From Paraburkholderia sp. CNPSo 3274 (lineage in GTDB: Bacteria; Pseudomonadota; Gammaproteobacteria; Burkholderiales; Burkholderiaceae): DNA of 64,000 nucleotides. The notes beneath the pieces were generated by a model. That model made no database searches, was not told the origin of the DNA, and worked only from the letters and a program-made list of their open reading frames with translations. Position 1 is the stretch's first letter. Each line of letters opens with the position of its first letter. Made by a program: the position numbers and the translations under genes. Location: NCBI RefSeq assembly GCF_024206475.1, contig NZ_JAMBPR010000021.1, positions 1 through 64,000 on the forward strand, read 5' to 3'. Shown here one piece after another: positions 56,188-64,000 of this stretch.

Positions 56188-56808
56188 CTACGCGATATCC
56201 CGGTTTTGCGGCGCGCAGAGCGCCGCCTCGATCGCGTCCTCCAGCCGGTCGTTGCCCCAGAACATCTCCTCGCCGATGAAAAACGTCGGTGCGCCGAAGA
56301 TGCCGAGATCGCGAGCCGCCTGGGTCCGCTCGCGCAGGCGCAGTCGGTTCGCCTCGCTGCCGGCTTCCTCGATGAGCCGCTGCGCCGGCAATCCCAGCGC
56401 GGTGAGCATTTGTGCGACCGCCTCGTGCGAATCGACTTCACGGTCGTCGCCATAGTTGCGCGCCATGACGGTGCGGCACCAGTCGGGCAGCCACAGTTCG
56501 TCGGCGGCGAGCACGGCGATGCGCGTCGCGAGCACGGTGCGGCGGGGAAACTCGGTGGGTTGTTGCCACGGCAGCGCGTATTTGCGGCACTGCCGCCGCA
56601 TGTCCTGCCACACATAGGCGCCTTTTTCCTTCTGCACGACGAAGGGTGGACCTTCCCAGCCGAGTGCGTCGAGAATGGGGCCGAGGAGGAAGGGTCGCCA
56701 GTGGACATCCACGCTATTGCGCGCCGCGAGCGCTGAGATGCGCATCACGCTCAGATAGCTGTAGTTGCTGGCCAGGTCGAACCAGAAGTCGAGCGATGGG
56801 CGGGGCAT
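56188..56808 (-). CDS. DsbA-fold protein, 2-hydroxychromene-2-carboxylate isomerase family
   Basis: A 206-residue thioredoxin-fold protein of the HCCA isomerase/kappa-GST group. It opens SLDFWFDLASNYSYLSVMRI with a Ser in place of the redox cysteine, then VDVHWRPFLLGPILDALGW, FPRRTVLATRIA, and the cis-Pro region LGIFGAPTFFIGEEMFWGNDRLEDAIEA. HCCA isomerase acts in naphthalene and related aromatic degradation with glutathione; no such pathway genes are adjacent, so the substrate is unknown. The start at 56808 gives the family N-terminus. Confidence 0.88.
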   Translation of the reverse strand: MPRPSLDFWFDLASNYSYLSVMRISALAARNSVDVHWRPFLLGPILDALGWEGPPFVVQKEKGAYVWQDMRRQCRKYALPWQQPTEFPRRTVLATRIAVLAADELWLPDWCRTVMARNYGDDREVDSHEAVAQMLTALGLPAQRLIEEAGSEANRLRLRERTQAARDLGIFGAPTFFIGEEMFWGNDRLEDAIEAALCAPQNRDIA

Positions 56809-56896
56809 GGTGTGTCGTCTCAATGAAGCGGTTGCGCCATCGTGCGCGGCGCGCTGCCGAACATGGTACTCCACCGCGCCCGGAAAACCGCGAGTG

Positions 56897-58480
56897 TTAC
56901 TTGCCCTGCGCGGTGGCTCCGGTGTCGGATGCAGGCGCGGCAGCGGCCGTGTCCGCCCCGCGCCCGCTGCCGAGCGTCGCCGGGTTGACCGGCGGATTGC
57001 CCATCGCCTGGAAGAGGGCGGCCGTATCGGAAAGTCGCGTGCCGCGATAGCGGATTTCGTCGAGCCGCGCGTTACGCCATTGCTGCTCGCTTTGGCGCAC
57101 TGCGTACCACGGCACCGCGCCCAGCTTGTAGCGCGCGTTGGTGTCCTCGTAGACGCCCTGGGCAGTGCGTGCCGAGGTACTGGCCGCGTCGAGGGCCTGG
57201 GCGTCGTGATCGAGCGCGGCGAGACGGTCGGCGACATCCTGGAACGCCGTGAGCACCGTTTGCTTATAGGTGTCGTTGGCCGCCTCGTAGGACTGCAACG
57301 CCGCGCGCCGCTGCGCGAGGAGAGCGCCGCCGTGGAAGATCGGCTGCGAAAGCGAAGCGCCGATCGCCCACAGCGCGCCCGCGCCGGAAGTCACGACCGG
57401 CCAGCTGAAGCCGCCCTGGCCGAGCGCCGCCGAAAGCGTGATGCTCGGGTACATCTGCGCGGTCGCGGCGCCGACGCCAGCTGCGGCCGCCTTGAGCGTG
57501 GCTTCGGCGGCTTCGATGTCGGGACGGGTTCTCAGGAGTTCGGAAGGGATGACCACGGGCACCTGCGTGGGCAAATTCAGGCTCGCGAGATCGAGGTCGG
57601 GTGGCGCCTGGTCGGGTGTGCGGCCGACCAGCACGGCGAGTGCGTGGCGCTGTGCGACCCATTGCTGACGTAGCCCCGGCAGATTCGCCGCGAGCGACGC
57701 CGCGCTCTGCTGTGCGCTGAGCAGATCGGTGCGCGAGGCCGAGCCGAGCGCGTAGCGCTTTTGCACGTCGTCGGCCTGAGCATTGGCGAGTGCGATCAAC
57801 CGCTCGGTCGTGTCGATCTGCGTACGCAGCGTCGCCGCGCCGAGCGCGCTTGCCACGATGTTCGCCGCGAGCGCGCGCTGCGCGGCCTCGAACTGGAACG
57901 CCTGCACGTTCACGCGCGAGGCGAGCGCCGCGTTGTTCAGGCGGGTTGCGCCGAACACGTCGAAGGTGTAGCGAACGTCGATCAAGCCCGCAAAAATCCC
58001 GTATTGCAGCGGGTCGATGCCGAACTGCGGGATCGCGGGTTGCTGCTGGCGTTGCGCGATGCCGATGGCGTCGACGGTCGGCAGGAGCGAGCTGCCGATC
58101 TGGCCGCGCAACTGCTCGCGCGCGGCTTGCAGGTTGTGGTCGGCGGCGGCGAGGTTCGGGCTGTTGGTGAGCCCCTCGGTCACGAGCGCATCGAGCGCGT
58201 CGGAGCCGTAGAGCGTCCACCATTGCGGCACCGGTTCCGCGCCCGTCACGAACTGCTGCGCGACGCCCTGCGCGGCGGCCGTCTGCGCCGCTTGCGCCTG
58301 CGCACCGTAGTGCTCGGGCTGCGGCATGGCGGGTGGCTCACCGGTCGGGCCCATCGCGCAGCCGGCCAGCGAGAGCGCGACGCAAGCGGCGAGCAAGCCC
58401 GGCGCGAGCGGAAAACGTGTCGCGTGCAAACGCGCCGTTTTGCGCGCGCCCGACGCCAATGTCGAAGAATCCATCTTCAT
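56897..58480 (-). CDS. RND efflux outer-membrane factor, NodT/OprM family lipoprotein
   Basis: A 527-residue TolC-like outer-membrane channel. A lipoprotein signal ends in the lipobox LAGC (ALSLAGCAMGP). The two OEP repeats are visible (PQWWTLYGSDALDALVTEGLTNSPNLAAADHNLQAAREQLRG and the second around AEATLKAAAAGVGAATAQMYPSITLSAALGQGG), and YKQTVLTAFQDVADRLAALDHDAQAL is typical near the C-terminus. Its ATG overlaps the pump gene stop (ATGA). It is the third gene of the adaptor-pump-channel operon. Confidence 0.93.
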   Translation of the reverse strand: MKMDSSTLASGARKTARLHATRFPLAPGLLAACVALSLAGCAMGPTGEPPAMPQPEHYGAQAQAAQTAAAQGVAQQFVTGAEPVPQWWTLYGSDALDALVTEGLTNSPNLAAADHNLQAAREQLRGQIGSSLLPTVDAIGIAQRQQQPAIPQFGIDPLQYGIFAGLIDVRYTFDVFGATRLNNAALASRVNVQAFQFEAAQRALAANIVASALGAATLRTQIDTTERLIALANAQADDVQKRYALGSASRTDLLSAQQSAASLAANLPGLRQQWVAQRHALAVLVGRTPDQAPPDLDLASLNLPTQVPVVIPSELLRTRPDIEAAEATLKAAAAGVGAATAQMYPSITLSAALGQGGFSWPVVTSGAGALWAIGASLSQPIFHGGALLAQRRAALQSYEAANDTYKQTVLTAFQDVADRLAALDHDAQALDAASTSARTAQGVYEDTNARYKLGAVPWYAVRQSEQQWRNARLDEIRYRGTRLSDTAALFQAMGNPPVNPATLGSGRGADTAAAAPASDTGATAQGK

Positions 58481-61400
58481 GATGCCTGTTCCGGCGTCTT
58501 GCCGGTCTCGTCAGTCTCGCTGCTGCGCACGCGGAACGCGGCCGCGTAAGCCGCGGGCAGGAAGAACAGCGTGAGCACGGTCGCAATCGTGATGCCGCCC
58601 ATCAGCGCCGTGGCCATCGGCCCGAAGAAGTTCGAACGCAAGAGCGGAATGAGGGCAAGCACGGCGGCCGCCGCGGTCAGCATGATCGGCCGGAAGCGGC
58701 GCACCGTTGCGCCTACCACGGCGTCGAAGCGCTTGTGCCCTGCGCGAATGTCCGTTTCGATCTGATCCACGAGAATCACCGAGTTGCGCATGATGATCCC
58801 GAACATCGCGATTACACCGAGCATGGCCACGAAGCCGAACGGCTGCCCGAACACGAGCAGGGCGATCACCACGCCGATCAGACCGAGCGGCGCGGTCAGC
58901 ACGACCATCAGCACGCGCGTGAGGCTTTGCAACTGGATCATGAGCAGCGTGAGCACGGCGATGGCGAGCACCGGCAACTGCGCGAAGATGGACGCCTGGC
59001 CCTTCGCGCTTTCTTCCACGGAGCCGCCCACCTCGATGTGGTAGCCGGGCGGCAGCGCGCGCTTGATCGACTCCAGTTTCCCGTCGAGCGCATGGGTGAC
59101 GTCGATGCCTTGCGCGCCCGCTCGCACGTCGGACTGCACGGTGATCGTGGGCTGCCGGTCGCGCGACCAGATCACGCCGTATTCCAGATCGTTGGCGAGA
59201 TGCCCGAGCGCACCGAGCGGCACCGGGCCGTTGGGCGTGGGCATGGCGAGCGTGAGCAGGCGGGCGGGATCGACGCGTTCGGCCGCGGGCGAGCGCAGAT
59301 CGACGCCGATGAGCTTGTCGCGCTCGCGAAACTGCGTGACGGTATAGCCCGAGTACGTCATCTGCAGGAAGTTGGCGATGTCCTGCGACGAGACATTGAG
59401 CGCGCGCGCCTTTTGCTGGTCGATCTGGAAGTGGAGCGAGCGTCCCGCCGGTTCGTCCCAGTCGAAATTGACGTTGTCGGTGCGCGGATCGGCACGCATC
59501 GTCGCCGCCACCTTGTTCGCGATGTCGCGCACGGTCGGGATGTCGTCGCCGCTCACGCGGAACTGCACGGGGTAGCCGACCGGCGGCCCGTTCTCGAGCC
59601 GCGAGAGACGCGTGCGGATGGCCGGGAACTTGTCGCGCAGCATCGGTTCGAGCCAGCTTGCGAGCTTCTCGCGGTCTTCGACCGACTTCGTCGTGATCAC
59701 GAACTGCGCAAAATTGGGCTGCTGCAACTGCTGATCGAGCGGCAGATAGAAACGCGGCGCGCCGGTACCGACGAAATCGATGAAATGGTCGATCTCGGGG
59801 CGGCCCTTGATCGCCGCTTCGAGGCGCTTCGTCTGGCGCAGCGTCGCATCGATCGAGGCGCTTTCGGGCAGGCGCACGTCCACGAGCAGTTCGGGCCGGT
59901 CGGAACTCGGGAAGAACTGCTGCGGCACGAGCTTGAAGCACGCGAGCGCGGCCACGAAGAGTGCGATGGTCAGTACAAGCACGACGGCATGGCGCTCGAT
60001 GCACCAGCCGATCCAGCCGCGCAGGCGCCGATAGAAACGCGTGTCGTAGATTTCGTGCTCGTGATCGTCGCCATGGGCGGCGTTCGCCGCATTCGGATCG
60101 GGTTTGCGCTCCGGCAGCAACCGGTAGCCCAGCAGCGGAATCAGCACGACGGCTGCGAACCACGAAGCGATCAGCGCGATGGCGGAAACCTGGAAGATCG
60201 AGCGCGTGTACTCGCCGGTGCTCGACCTCGCGAGCACGATGGGCAAGAAGCCCGAAACGGTGACGAGCGTGCCGGTAAGCATCGGGAACGCGGTGCTGGT
60301 GTAGGCGAATGCGGCGGCGCGCGTGCGGTTCCAGCCCTGCGCGAGCTTCACCGCCATCATCTCGACGGAAATGATGGCGTCGTCCACGAGCAGGCCGAGC
60401 GCGAGCACGAGCGTGCCGAGCGAAACCTTGTGCAGACCGATGCCGAAGAGGTACATCGCGAGCGAGGTGACGGCGAGCACGATCGGAATGGTGATGACGA
60501 CCACCATGCCCGTGCGCACGCCCAGCGAAACGAGGCTCACGAGCAGCACGATGCCCACGGCCTCGGCGACGGCTTCGACGAAGTCGTCCACCGAGCGCGA
60601 AACGGCATCGGGCATGCTCGACACCTCCACGAGCTTCAGGCCCGCGGGAAGTTGCGCGCGCAACTGCTCGACGCGCGCGTCGAGCGCCTTGCCGAGGCGG
60701 ATCACGTCGCCGCCCGGCTGCATCGTGAGGCCGATGCCGAGCACCGCCTGGTTCTGGAAGCGCATTTGCGTGGCGAGCGGCTCGTCGTAGCCGCGCCGGA
60801 TCGTGGCGATGTCGCCCAGGCGAAACGTGCGGTCGTTCACGCGGATCAGCGTATCGGCGATTGCGTTGAGGTCCTCGTACTGGCCGCTCGGACGCACGAA
60901 CACGCGGTCGTCGGAGGTCGTGAGCGTGCCCGCGGCGGAGACGCTGTTCTGCGCGCCGATCACCTGGCCGAGCTGCGTGGGCGAGATGCCGAGGCGTGTG
61001 AGCTGCGTGTTCGGAATCTCGATGTAGATGCGCTGCTGCGGATCGCCGAAATAATCGACCTTGCCGACGTCGGGCACGCGCAGCAGCTGCTCGCGCAACT
61101 TGTCCGCATAGTCGTGCAGTTGCGCAGGCGAAAAGCCATCGCCTTCCAGCGCGTAGATGTTGGTGTAGACGTCGCCGAACTCGTCGTTGAAGAACGGCCC
61201 CTGCACGCCCTGGGGCAGCGTGTACGCAATGTCGCCGACCTTCTTGCGCACCTGGTACCAGGTCTCGCGCACTTCGCTCACGGGCGCGGAGTCCTTCATC
61301 GTGAAGAACACGAGCGATTCGCCGGGCCGCGAATAGCTGCGCAGAAAGTCGATATAAGGCGTTTCCTGCAGCTTGCGGCCGATACGGGTCGTCACCTGGT

Positions 61401-61632
61401 CTTCGACCTGGCGCGCGCTCGCGCCGGGCCAGAAGGTCTGGATGACCATCACGCGGAACGTGAAGGGCGGGTCCTCCGATTGCGCGAGACGCGTATAGGC
61501 GAGCGCGCCGAAGATCGTTGCCAGCGCAACGAGAAAGGTCACGAGCGCCCGATGCCGATGCGCCCACGCCGAAAGGTTGAAGCGGCCCTCTTCGTGATCG
61601 GAGCCGGGACCCGAGCCAGTCATCTGGCTCAT
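58477..61632 (-). CDS. RND efflux transporter permease (HAE1-like)
   Basis: A 1051-residue inner-membrane proton-driven pump with 12 helices and two large periplasmic loops. It opens FNLSAWAHRHRALVTFLVALATIFGALAYTRLAQSEDPPFTFRVMVIQTFWPGAS. The proton-relay aspartates D417-D418 lie in helix 4 (LGLLVDDAII). GVIAMFGIIMRNSVILVDQIE is the helix 10-11 signature. The EDPPFTFR motif places it with the subgroup of single-gene MexK/TriC-like pumps. The start overlaps the adaptor stop. The pump reading frame itself is intact. Confidence 0.94.
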   Translation of the reverse strand: MSQMTGSGPGSDHEEGRFNLSAWAHRHRALVTFLVALATIFGALAYTRLAQSEDPPFTFRVMVIQTFWPGASARQVEDQVTTRIGRKLQETPYIDFLRSYSRPGESLVFFTMKDSAPVSEVRETWYQVRKKVGDIAYTLPQGVQGPFFNDEFGDVYTNIYALEGDGFSPAQLHDYADKLREQLLRVPDVGKVDYFGDPQQRIYIEIPNTQLTRLGISPTQLGQVIGAQNSVSAAGTLTTSDDRVFVRPSGQYEDLNAIADTLIRVNDRTFRLGDIATIRRGYDEPLATQMRFQNQAVLGIGLTMQPGGDVIRLGKALDARVEQLRAQLPAGLKLVEVSSMPDAVSRSVDDFVEAVAEAVGIVLLVSLVSLGVRTGMVVVITIPIVLAVTSLAMYLFGIGLHKVSLGTLVLALGLLVDDAIISVEMMAVKLAQGWNRTRAAAFAYTSTAFPMLTGTLVTVSGFLPIVLARSSTGEYTRSIFQVSAIALIASWFAAVVLIPLLGYRLLPERKPDPNAANAAHGDDHEHEIYDTRFYRRLRGWIGWCIERHAVVLVLTIALFVAALACFKLVPQQFFPSSDRPELLVDVRLPESASIDATLRQTKRLEAAIKGRPEIDHFIDFVGTGAPRFYLPLDQQLQQPNFAQFVITTKSVEDREKLASWLEPMLRDKFPAIRTRLSRLENGPPVGYPVQFRVSGDDIPTVRDIANKVAATMRADPRTDNVNFDWDEPAGRSLHFQIDQQKARALNVSSQDIANFLQMTYSGYTVTQFRERDKLIGVDLRSPAAERVDPARLLTLAMPTPNGPVPLGALGHLANDLEYGVIWSRDRQPTITVQSDVRAGAQGIDVTHALDGKLESIKRALPPGYHIEVGGSVEESAKGQASIFAQLPVLAIAVLTLLMIQLQSLTRVLMVVLTAPLGLIGVVIALLVFGQPFGFVAMLGVIAMFGIIMRNSVILVDQIETDIRAGHKRFDAVVGATVRRFRPIMLTAAAAVLALIPLLRSNFFGPMATALMGGITIATVLTLFFLPAAYAAAFRVRSSETDETGKTPEQAS

Positions 61633-62754
61633 GACGCGAAGTCCTCGGGATGCAGCGGCGCCACCGGGCGCACCTGCTCGCCCGCGTGGACCGTGTGGAC
61701 GCCTTGCAGCACGATGCGCTCGCCGTCCTGCAATCCGCCCGCCACGGTGATCGTGCGCGCGTCGTAGCGCGCAATGCTCACGCGCCGCAACTGCAGCACG
61801 TCGTCGGGCGCGTGTATGACCCAGATGGCGGCCGCTTCGCCGTCGTGGAAGAGCGCGGTAGCCGGGACGGTGAAGACCGCCGGCGCGTTGGCTTCGCTCG
61901 GGGCCGCGAACGCCACGTTGGCGGTCATGCCGAGACGCACGTCGGCATCGGGATGTTCGAGCGTGAGCTTCGCGCGCCACGTGCGGCTTTGCGGGTCCGC
62001 CGCGGCGGCGAGTTCGCGCAGGCGCGCCGTGTAGTGGCGGCCGGGCAGGGCGCCGAGTGTGACCTGTGCGGTGTCGCCGGTGTGTAGCGCGGCCACGGCG
62101 CGCTCGGGCAGGTCGCAGACCACGTCGACGTCGCCGCTCCACGCGAGTTGGTAGACGGCCTGGCCGGCCTGCACGTACTGGCCGGTATCGGCGTTTTCGG
62201 CCGTGATGACGCCCGCGTGGTCGGCAACGATCTGTGTGTAGCGCAACTGGTTCGTTGCCAGCGCGAGCTGCTGCTGCGCCTGATCGCGCTGGGCCGCGGC
62301 CGATGCGTACGCATCCTGGGTCTGTTCGAGTTGTGCGCGGGCGATGAGATTAGCCGCCGATTGGGCCGTGTCGCGATCGAGCTGCTGCCTGGCGATGCTG
62401 CGCGGCGTCGAATTGGGCCTGTGCGCTTGCCGCGTTCTTTTCGAAGTCCGCTGGATCGAGCCGCGCGAGTGTCTGGCCGGGCTTGACGCTGTCACCAAGG
62501 CGCACGCTGCGCTCGATGATCTTGCCGTTCACGCGAAACGAAAGCGGCGTGGCATTGCGCGCCTCGATATCGCCGGGGTAGGCGGGGCTCACGCCGCCGC
62601 CGTCGGGGTGCACGGTCATCGAGACGACCGGGCGCGGCTGCGGCGGCGCTTCCTTTTGCTTGCCGCAGGCAGCCAGCGCGGCAACGCCGAGCACGAGAAG
62701 CACATTCGCGGCATGCCGCCACGGCGCACTGAATTTACCGGTACCACTGCGCAT
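61629..62754 (-). pseudogene. RND periplasmic adaptor (membrane fusion protein) gene with apparent frameshift
   Basis: The adaptor is split over two frames. The first (from ATG 62754) encodes a lipoprotein signal (LLVLGVAALAACGKQ) and the first barrel/lipoyl half (FRVNGKIIERSVRLGDSVKPGQTLARLDPADFEKNAASAQAQFDAAQHR), then runs into a stop near 62350. The second frame resumes in register with LDRDTAQSAANLIARAQLEQTQDAYASAAAQRDQ and the second lipoyl/barrel half to 61629. Full length is 1126 nt, one more than a multiple of three, so a one-base insertion around 62390-62405 would explain it. A restored product would have 374 residues, normal for the family. Confidence 0.85.
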
Positions 62755-62914
62755 CCTGCTCGGTGCGCCACGACCGCAACGATTCACCTGGACCTCGATA
62801 GGCTGGGTGCGCACGCAGACCACAAAACCGCCAGGCCGGTTGCGCCACCGTTGAGTCACGGGCGCGGCGCGGCTCGCGCGCACACCCGGACTTGGGATGA
62901 TGAGTCGGATTCTA

Positions 62915-62928
62915 ATACAACCTTGTAT
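62915..62928. promoter_or_regulatory. Candidate TetR operator in the RND/tetR divergent region
   Basis: ATACAACCTTGTAT is a perfect palindrome (6-bp arms, 2-bp centre) lying 79 bp upstream of the tetR start codon and 160 bp upstream of the adaptor start. Size and placement fit a TetR-dimer site controlling both directions. Confidence 0.6.
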
Positions 62929-63007
62929 CTGAGTGCGAAACTGAATCCGAGGAATGTTTCAGTGCTAGACTCGCGTCAATCCGCGACACATAACGACGCC
63001 CCACGCC

Positions 63008-63625
63008 ATGAAGCGCATCCGACTCACCCGCGAACAAAGCCGCGACCAGACGCGCGAGCGCCTGCTCGACGCCGCGCAGGCCATGTTCATGAAAAAAGGG
63101 TTCGTGGGTACGAGCGTCGAGGACATCGCGCATGCGGCGGGGTACACACGCGGCGCGTTCTATTCGAACTTTTCGGGCAAGTCGGACCTGCTCGTGGAAT
63201 TGCTGCGGCGCGATCACGAAGCCATGCAGACCGATCTGCGCGCCATGTTCGAGACCGAGGTCTCGCGCGAGCAGATGGAGGCGCGCGTGCTCGCCTATTA
63301 CAGTCGCATGCCGCAGGACAACAAGGTCTTCCTGCTGTGGGTGGAAGCCAAGCTGCTGGCCACGCGCGACGCGCGCTTTCGCACGCGCTTTAACGCGTTC
63401 ATGAAGGAAAAGCGCGAAAGTCTTGCCGTGTATATCGAGGAATTTGCGGCGCGCGTGGGCACGCCAGTGCCGCTCGATCCGGATTTGCTCGCGGTCGGGC
63501 TGATGGGTCTGTGCGATGGGGTGCAGTTTCTGGCCACGGCCGATCCGCAGCATGTCACGCCGCCGGTCGTCGAAACCGTGCTGGGGACTTTTTTCGCGCG
63601 CGTCGTGTTCGGCCGCGACGCGTGA
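63008..63625 (+). CDS. TetR family transcriptional regulator
   Basis: A 205-residue repressor-type protein. The N-terminal HTH is at about residues 12-60 (RDQTRERLLDAAQAMFMKKGFVGTSVEDIAHAAGYTRGAFYSNFSGKSDLLVELLRRDHEAM). The C-terminal TetR ligand domain is of the AcrR-like/BetI_C type. It is divergent from the RND efflux operon, the standard arrangement for local repression and drug-induced derepression. The ligand is unknown. Confidence 0.93.
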   Translation: MKRIRLTREQSRDQTRERLLDAAQAMFMKKGFVGTSVEDIAHAAGYTRGAFYSNFSGKSDLLVELLRRDHEAMQTDLRAMFETEVSREQMEARVLAYYSRMPQDNKVFLLWVEAKLLATRDARFRTRFNAFMKEKRESLAVYIEEFAARVGTPVPLDPDLLAVGLMGLCDGVQFLATADPQHVTPPVVETVLGTFFARVVFGRDA

Positions 63626-63659
63626 GCCCAGCGCGCACGCAGCCCACGACGCGCGCGAT

Positions 63660-63890
63660 TCAGGCGCCGAGGCCAGGGCCGTAGTTGCTGCCGATCAGCC
63701 GCGTAACGGACGCGACGTCCTGGTAGTCCTGCTCGGGCATGCCGTCGAGGATGGCGAGCACCTCGTTGCTGGCGCCGGCCTCGCGCGCGGCGTCCACGAG
63801 TTCGTCCTTGTTGGCGGGCCAGCGCACTTCGCGCAGCACGTCGGCGAATTGCAGATCGATGGGTTCGTCGGGAATGCGAGAGGCTGACAT
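63660..63890 (-). CDS. DUF2795 family small protein
   Basis: A 76-residue protein of the DUF2795 family. The core FADVLREVRWPANKDELVDAAREAGASNEVLAILDGMPEQDYQDVASVTRLIG matches the family pattern, with the conserved WPA-K-ELV and LPD/MPEQ-Y motifs. The function is unknown. It converges on tetR with 34 bp between the stops. The 110 bp upstream to the window edge hold only its presumed promoter region. Confidence 0.85.
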   Translation of the reverse strand: MSASRIPDEPIDLQFADVLREVRWPANKDELVDAAREAGASNEVLAILDGMPEQDYQDVASVTRLIGSNYGPGLGA

Positions 63891-64000
63891 GCGTGGCGTC
63901 CTTTGCGCGGGCGGCCGGCGTTGGCGGTCCGCGTCGTCGTCTCGTTTGTTGTGCGGATTTTGTTCAGATTTTGTTCGCGCTTTGTGTTTGCATTGCAGCG

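Noticed and set aside
58735..61767. 1010-codon plus-strand open frame
   Set aside because: It is antisense to the RND pump. The translation is low-complexity Arg/His/Asp/Glu-rich, an artefact of codon bias in the true gene.

Overview
This is a high-GC chromosomal window from a beta-proteobacterium of the Burkholderiaceae, most likely Paraburkholderia or a close relative (Burkholderia, Caballeronia, Trinickia). The reasons are the smpB-ratA-rnfH and guaB-guaA neighbourhoods, strong GC bias at third codon positions, and protein sequences that read as Burkholderia-type throughout. I see no rRNA, tRNA, CRISPR array, insertion sequence, phage or integrase. About 50 genes are supported.

Layout. 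0.1-6.8 kb: housekeeping genes (smpB on the minus strand; ratA and rnfH; a DMT exporter; guaB, a small membrane protein gene and guaA). 6.8-10.1 kb: a minus-strand sugar ABC operon of the FrcABC/RbsABC type, interrupted by a four-unit hairpin array. 10.2-13.7 kb: an Lrp-type regulator divergent from aroP-tyrB (aromatic amino acid uptake and transamination). 13.9-16 kb: a DUF1992 gene, tadA and ldcA. 16.2-33.4 kb: a large purine and ureide catabolism island. It holds a GntR regulator, an NCS1 permease, allantoin racemase, puuE, uraD, alc, allA, puuD, uraH, 8-oxoguanine deaminase, a LysR regulator and a BMP-type purine/nucleoside ABC transporter. Together these take 8-oxoguanine or urate through 5-hydroxyisourate, OHCU, allantoin, allantoate and ureidoglycolate to glyoxylate.

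33.5-41 kb: dodecin, a beta-hydroxyacid-type dehydrogenase, ybiT (ABC-F), an aldehyde dehydrogenase, a nitronate monooxygenase-like protein, an OmpW porin and a DUF1289 protein. 41.2-45.3 kb: a potFGHI-type polyamine ABC operon. 45.4-49.5 kb: a soluble chemoreceptor, a probable 51-residue small protein, a methyltransferase and a Baeyer-Villiger-type monooxygenase. 49.6-52.7 kb: a PspA-like protein with a TPR membrane partner, and a ribbon-helix-helix-like protein. 53.3-55.8 kb: a class A penicillin-binding protein. 56.2-63.9 kb: an HCCA isomerase-like protein, an RND efflux operon (adaptor, pump, outer-membrane factor) under a divergent TetR regulator, and a DUF2795 protein. The adaptor gene carries an apparent frameshift.

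Most unusual features. A structured hairpin element recurs immediately upstream of the Shine-Dalgarno site of three unrelated genes. All three are in the same orientation relative to the gene, with compensatory base changes and a conserved UAAA loop; one locus has it as a four-unit array. Other leader candidates are a stem that sequesters the ompW ribosome-binding site and a strong two-stem hairpin upstream of 8-oxoguanine deaminase. Two identical GntR-type operator candidates flank the start of the ureide island, and a perfect palindrome lies in the RND/TetR divergent region.
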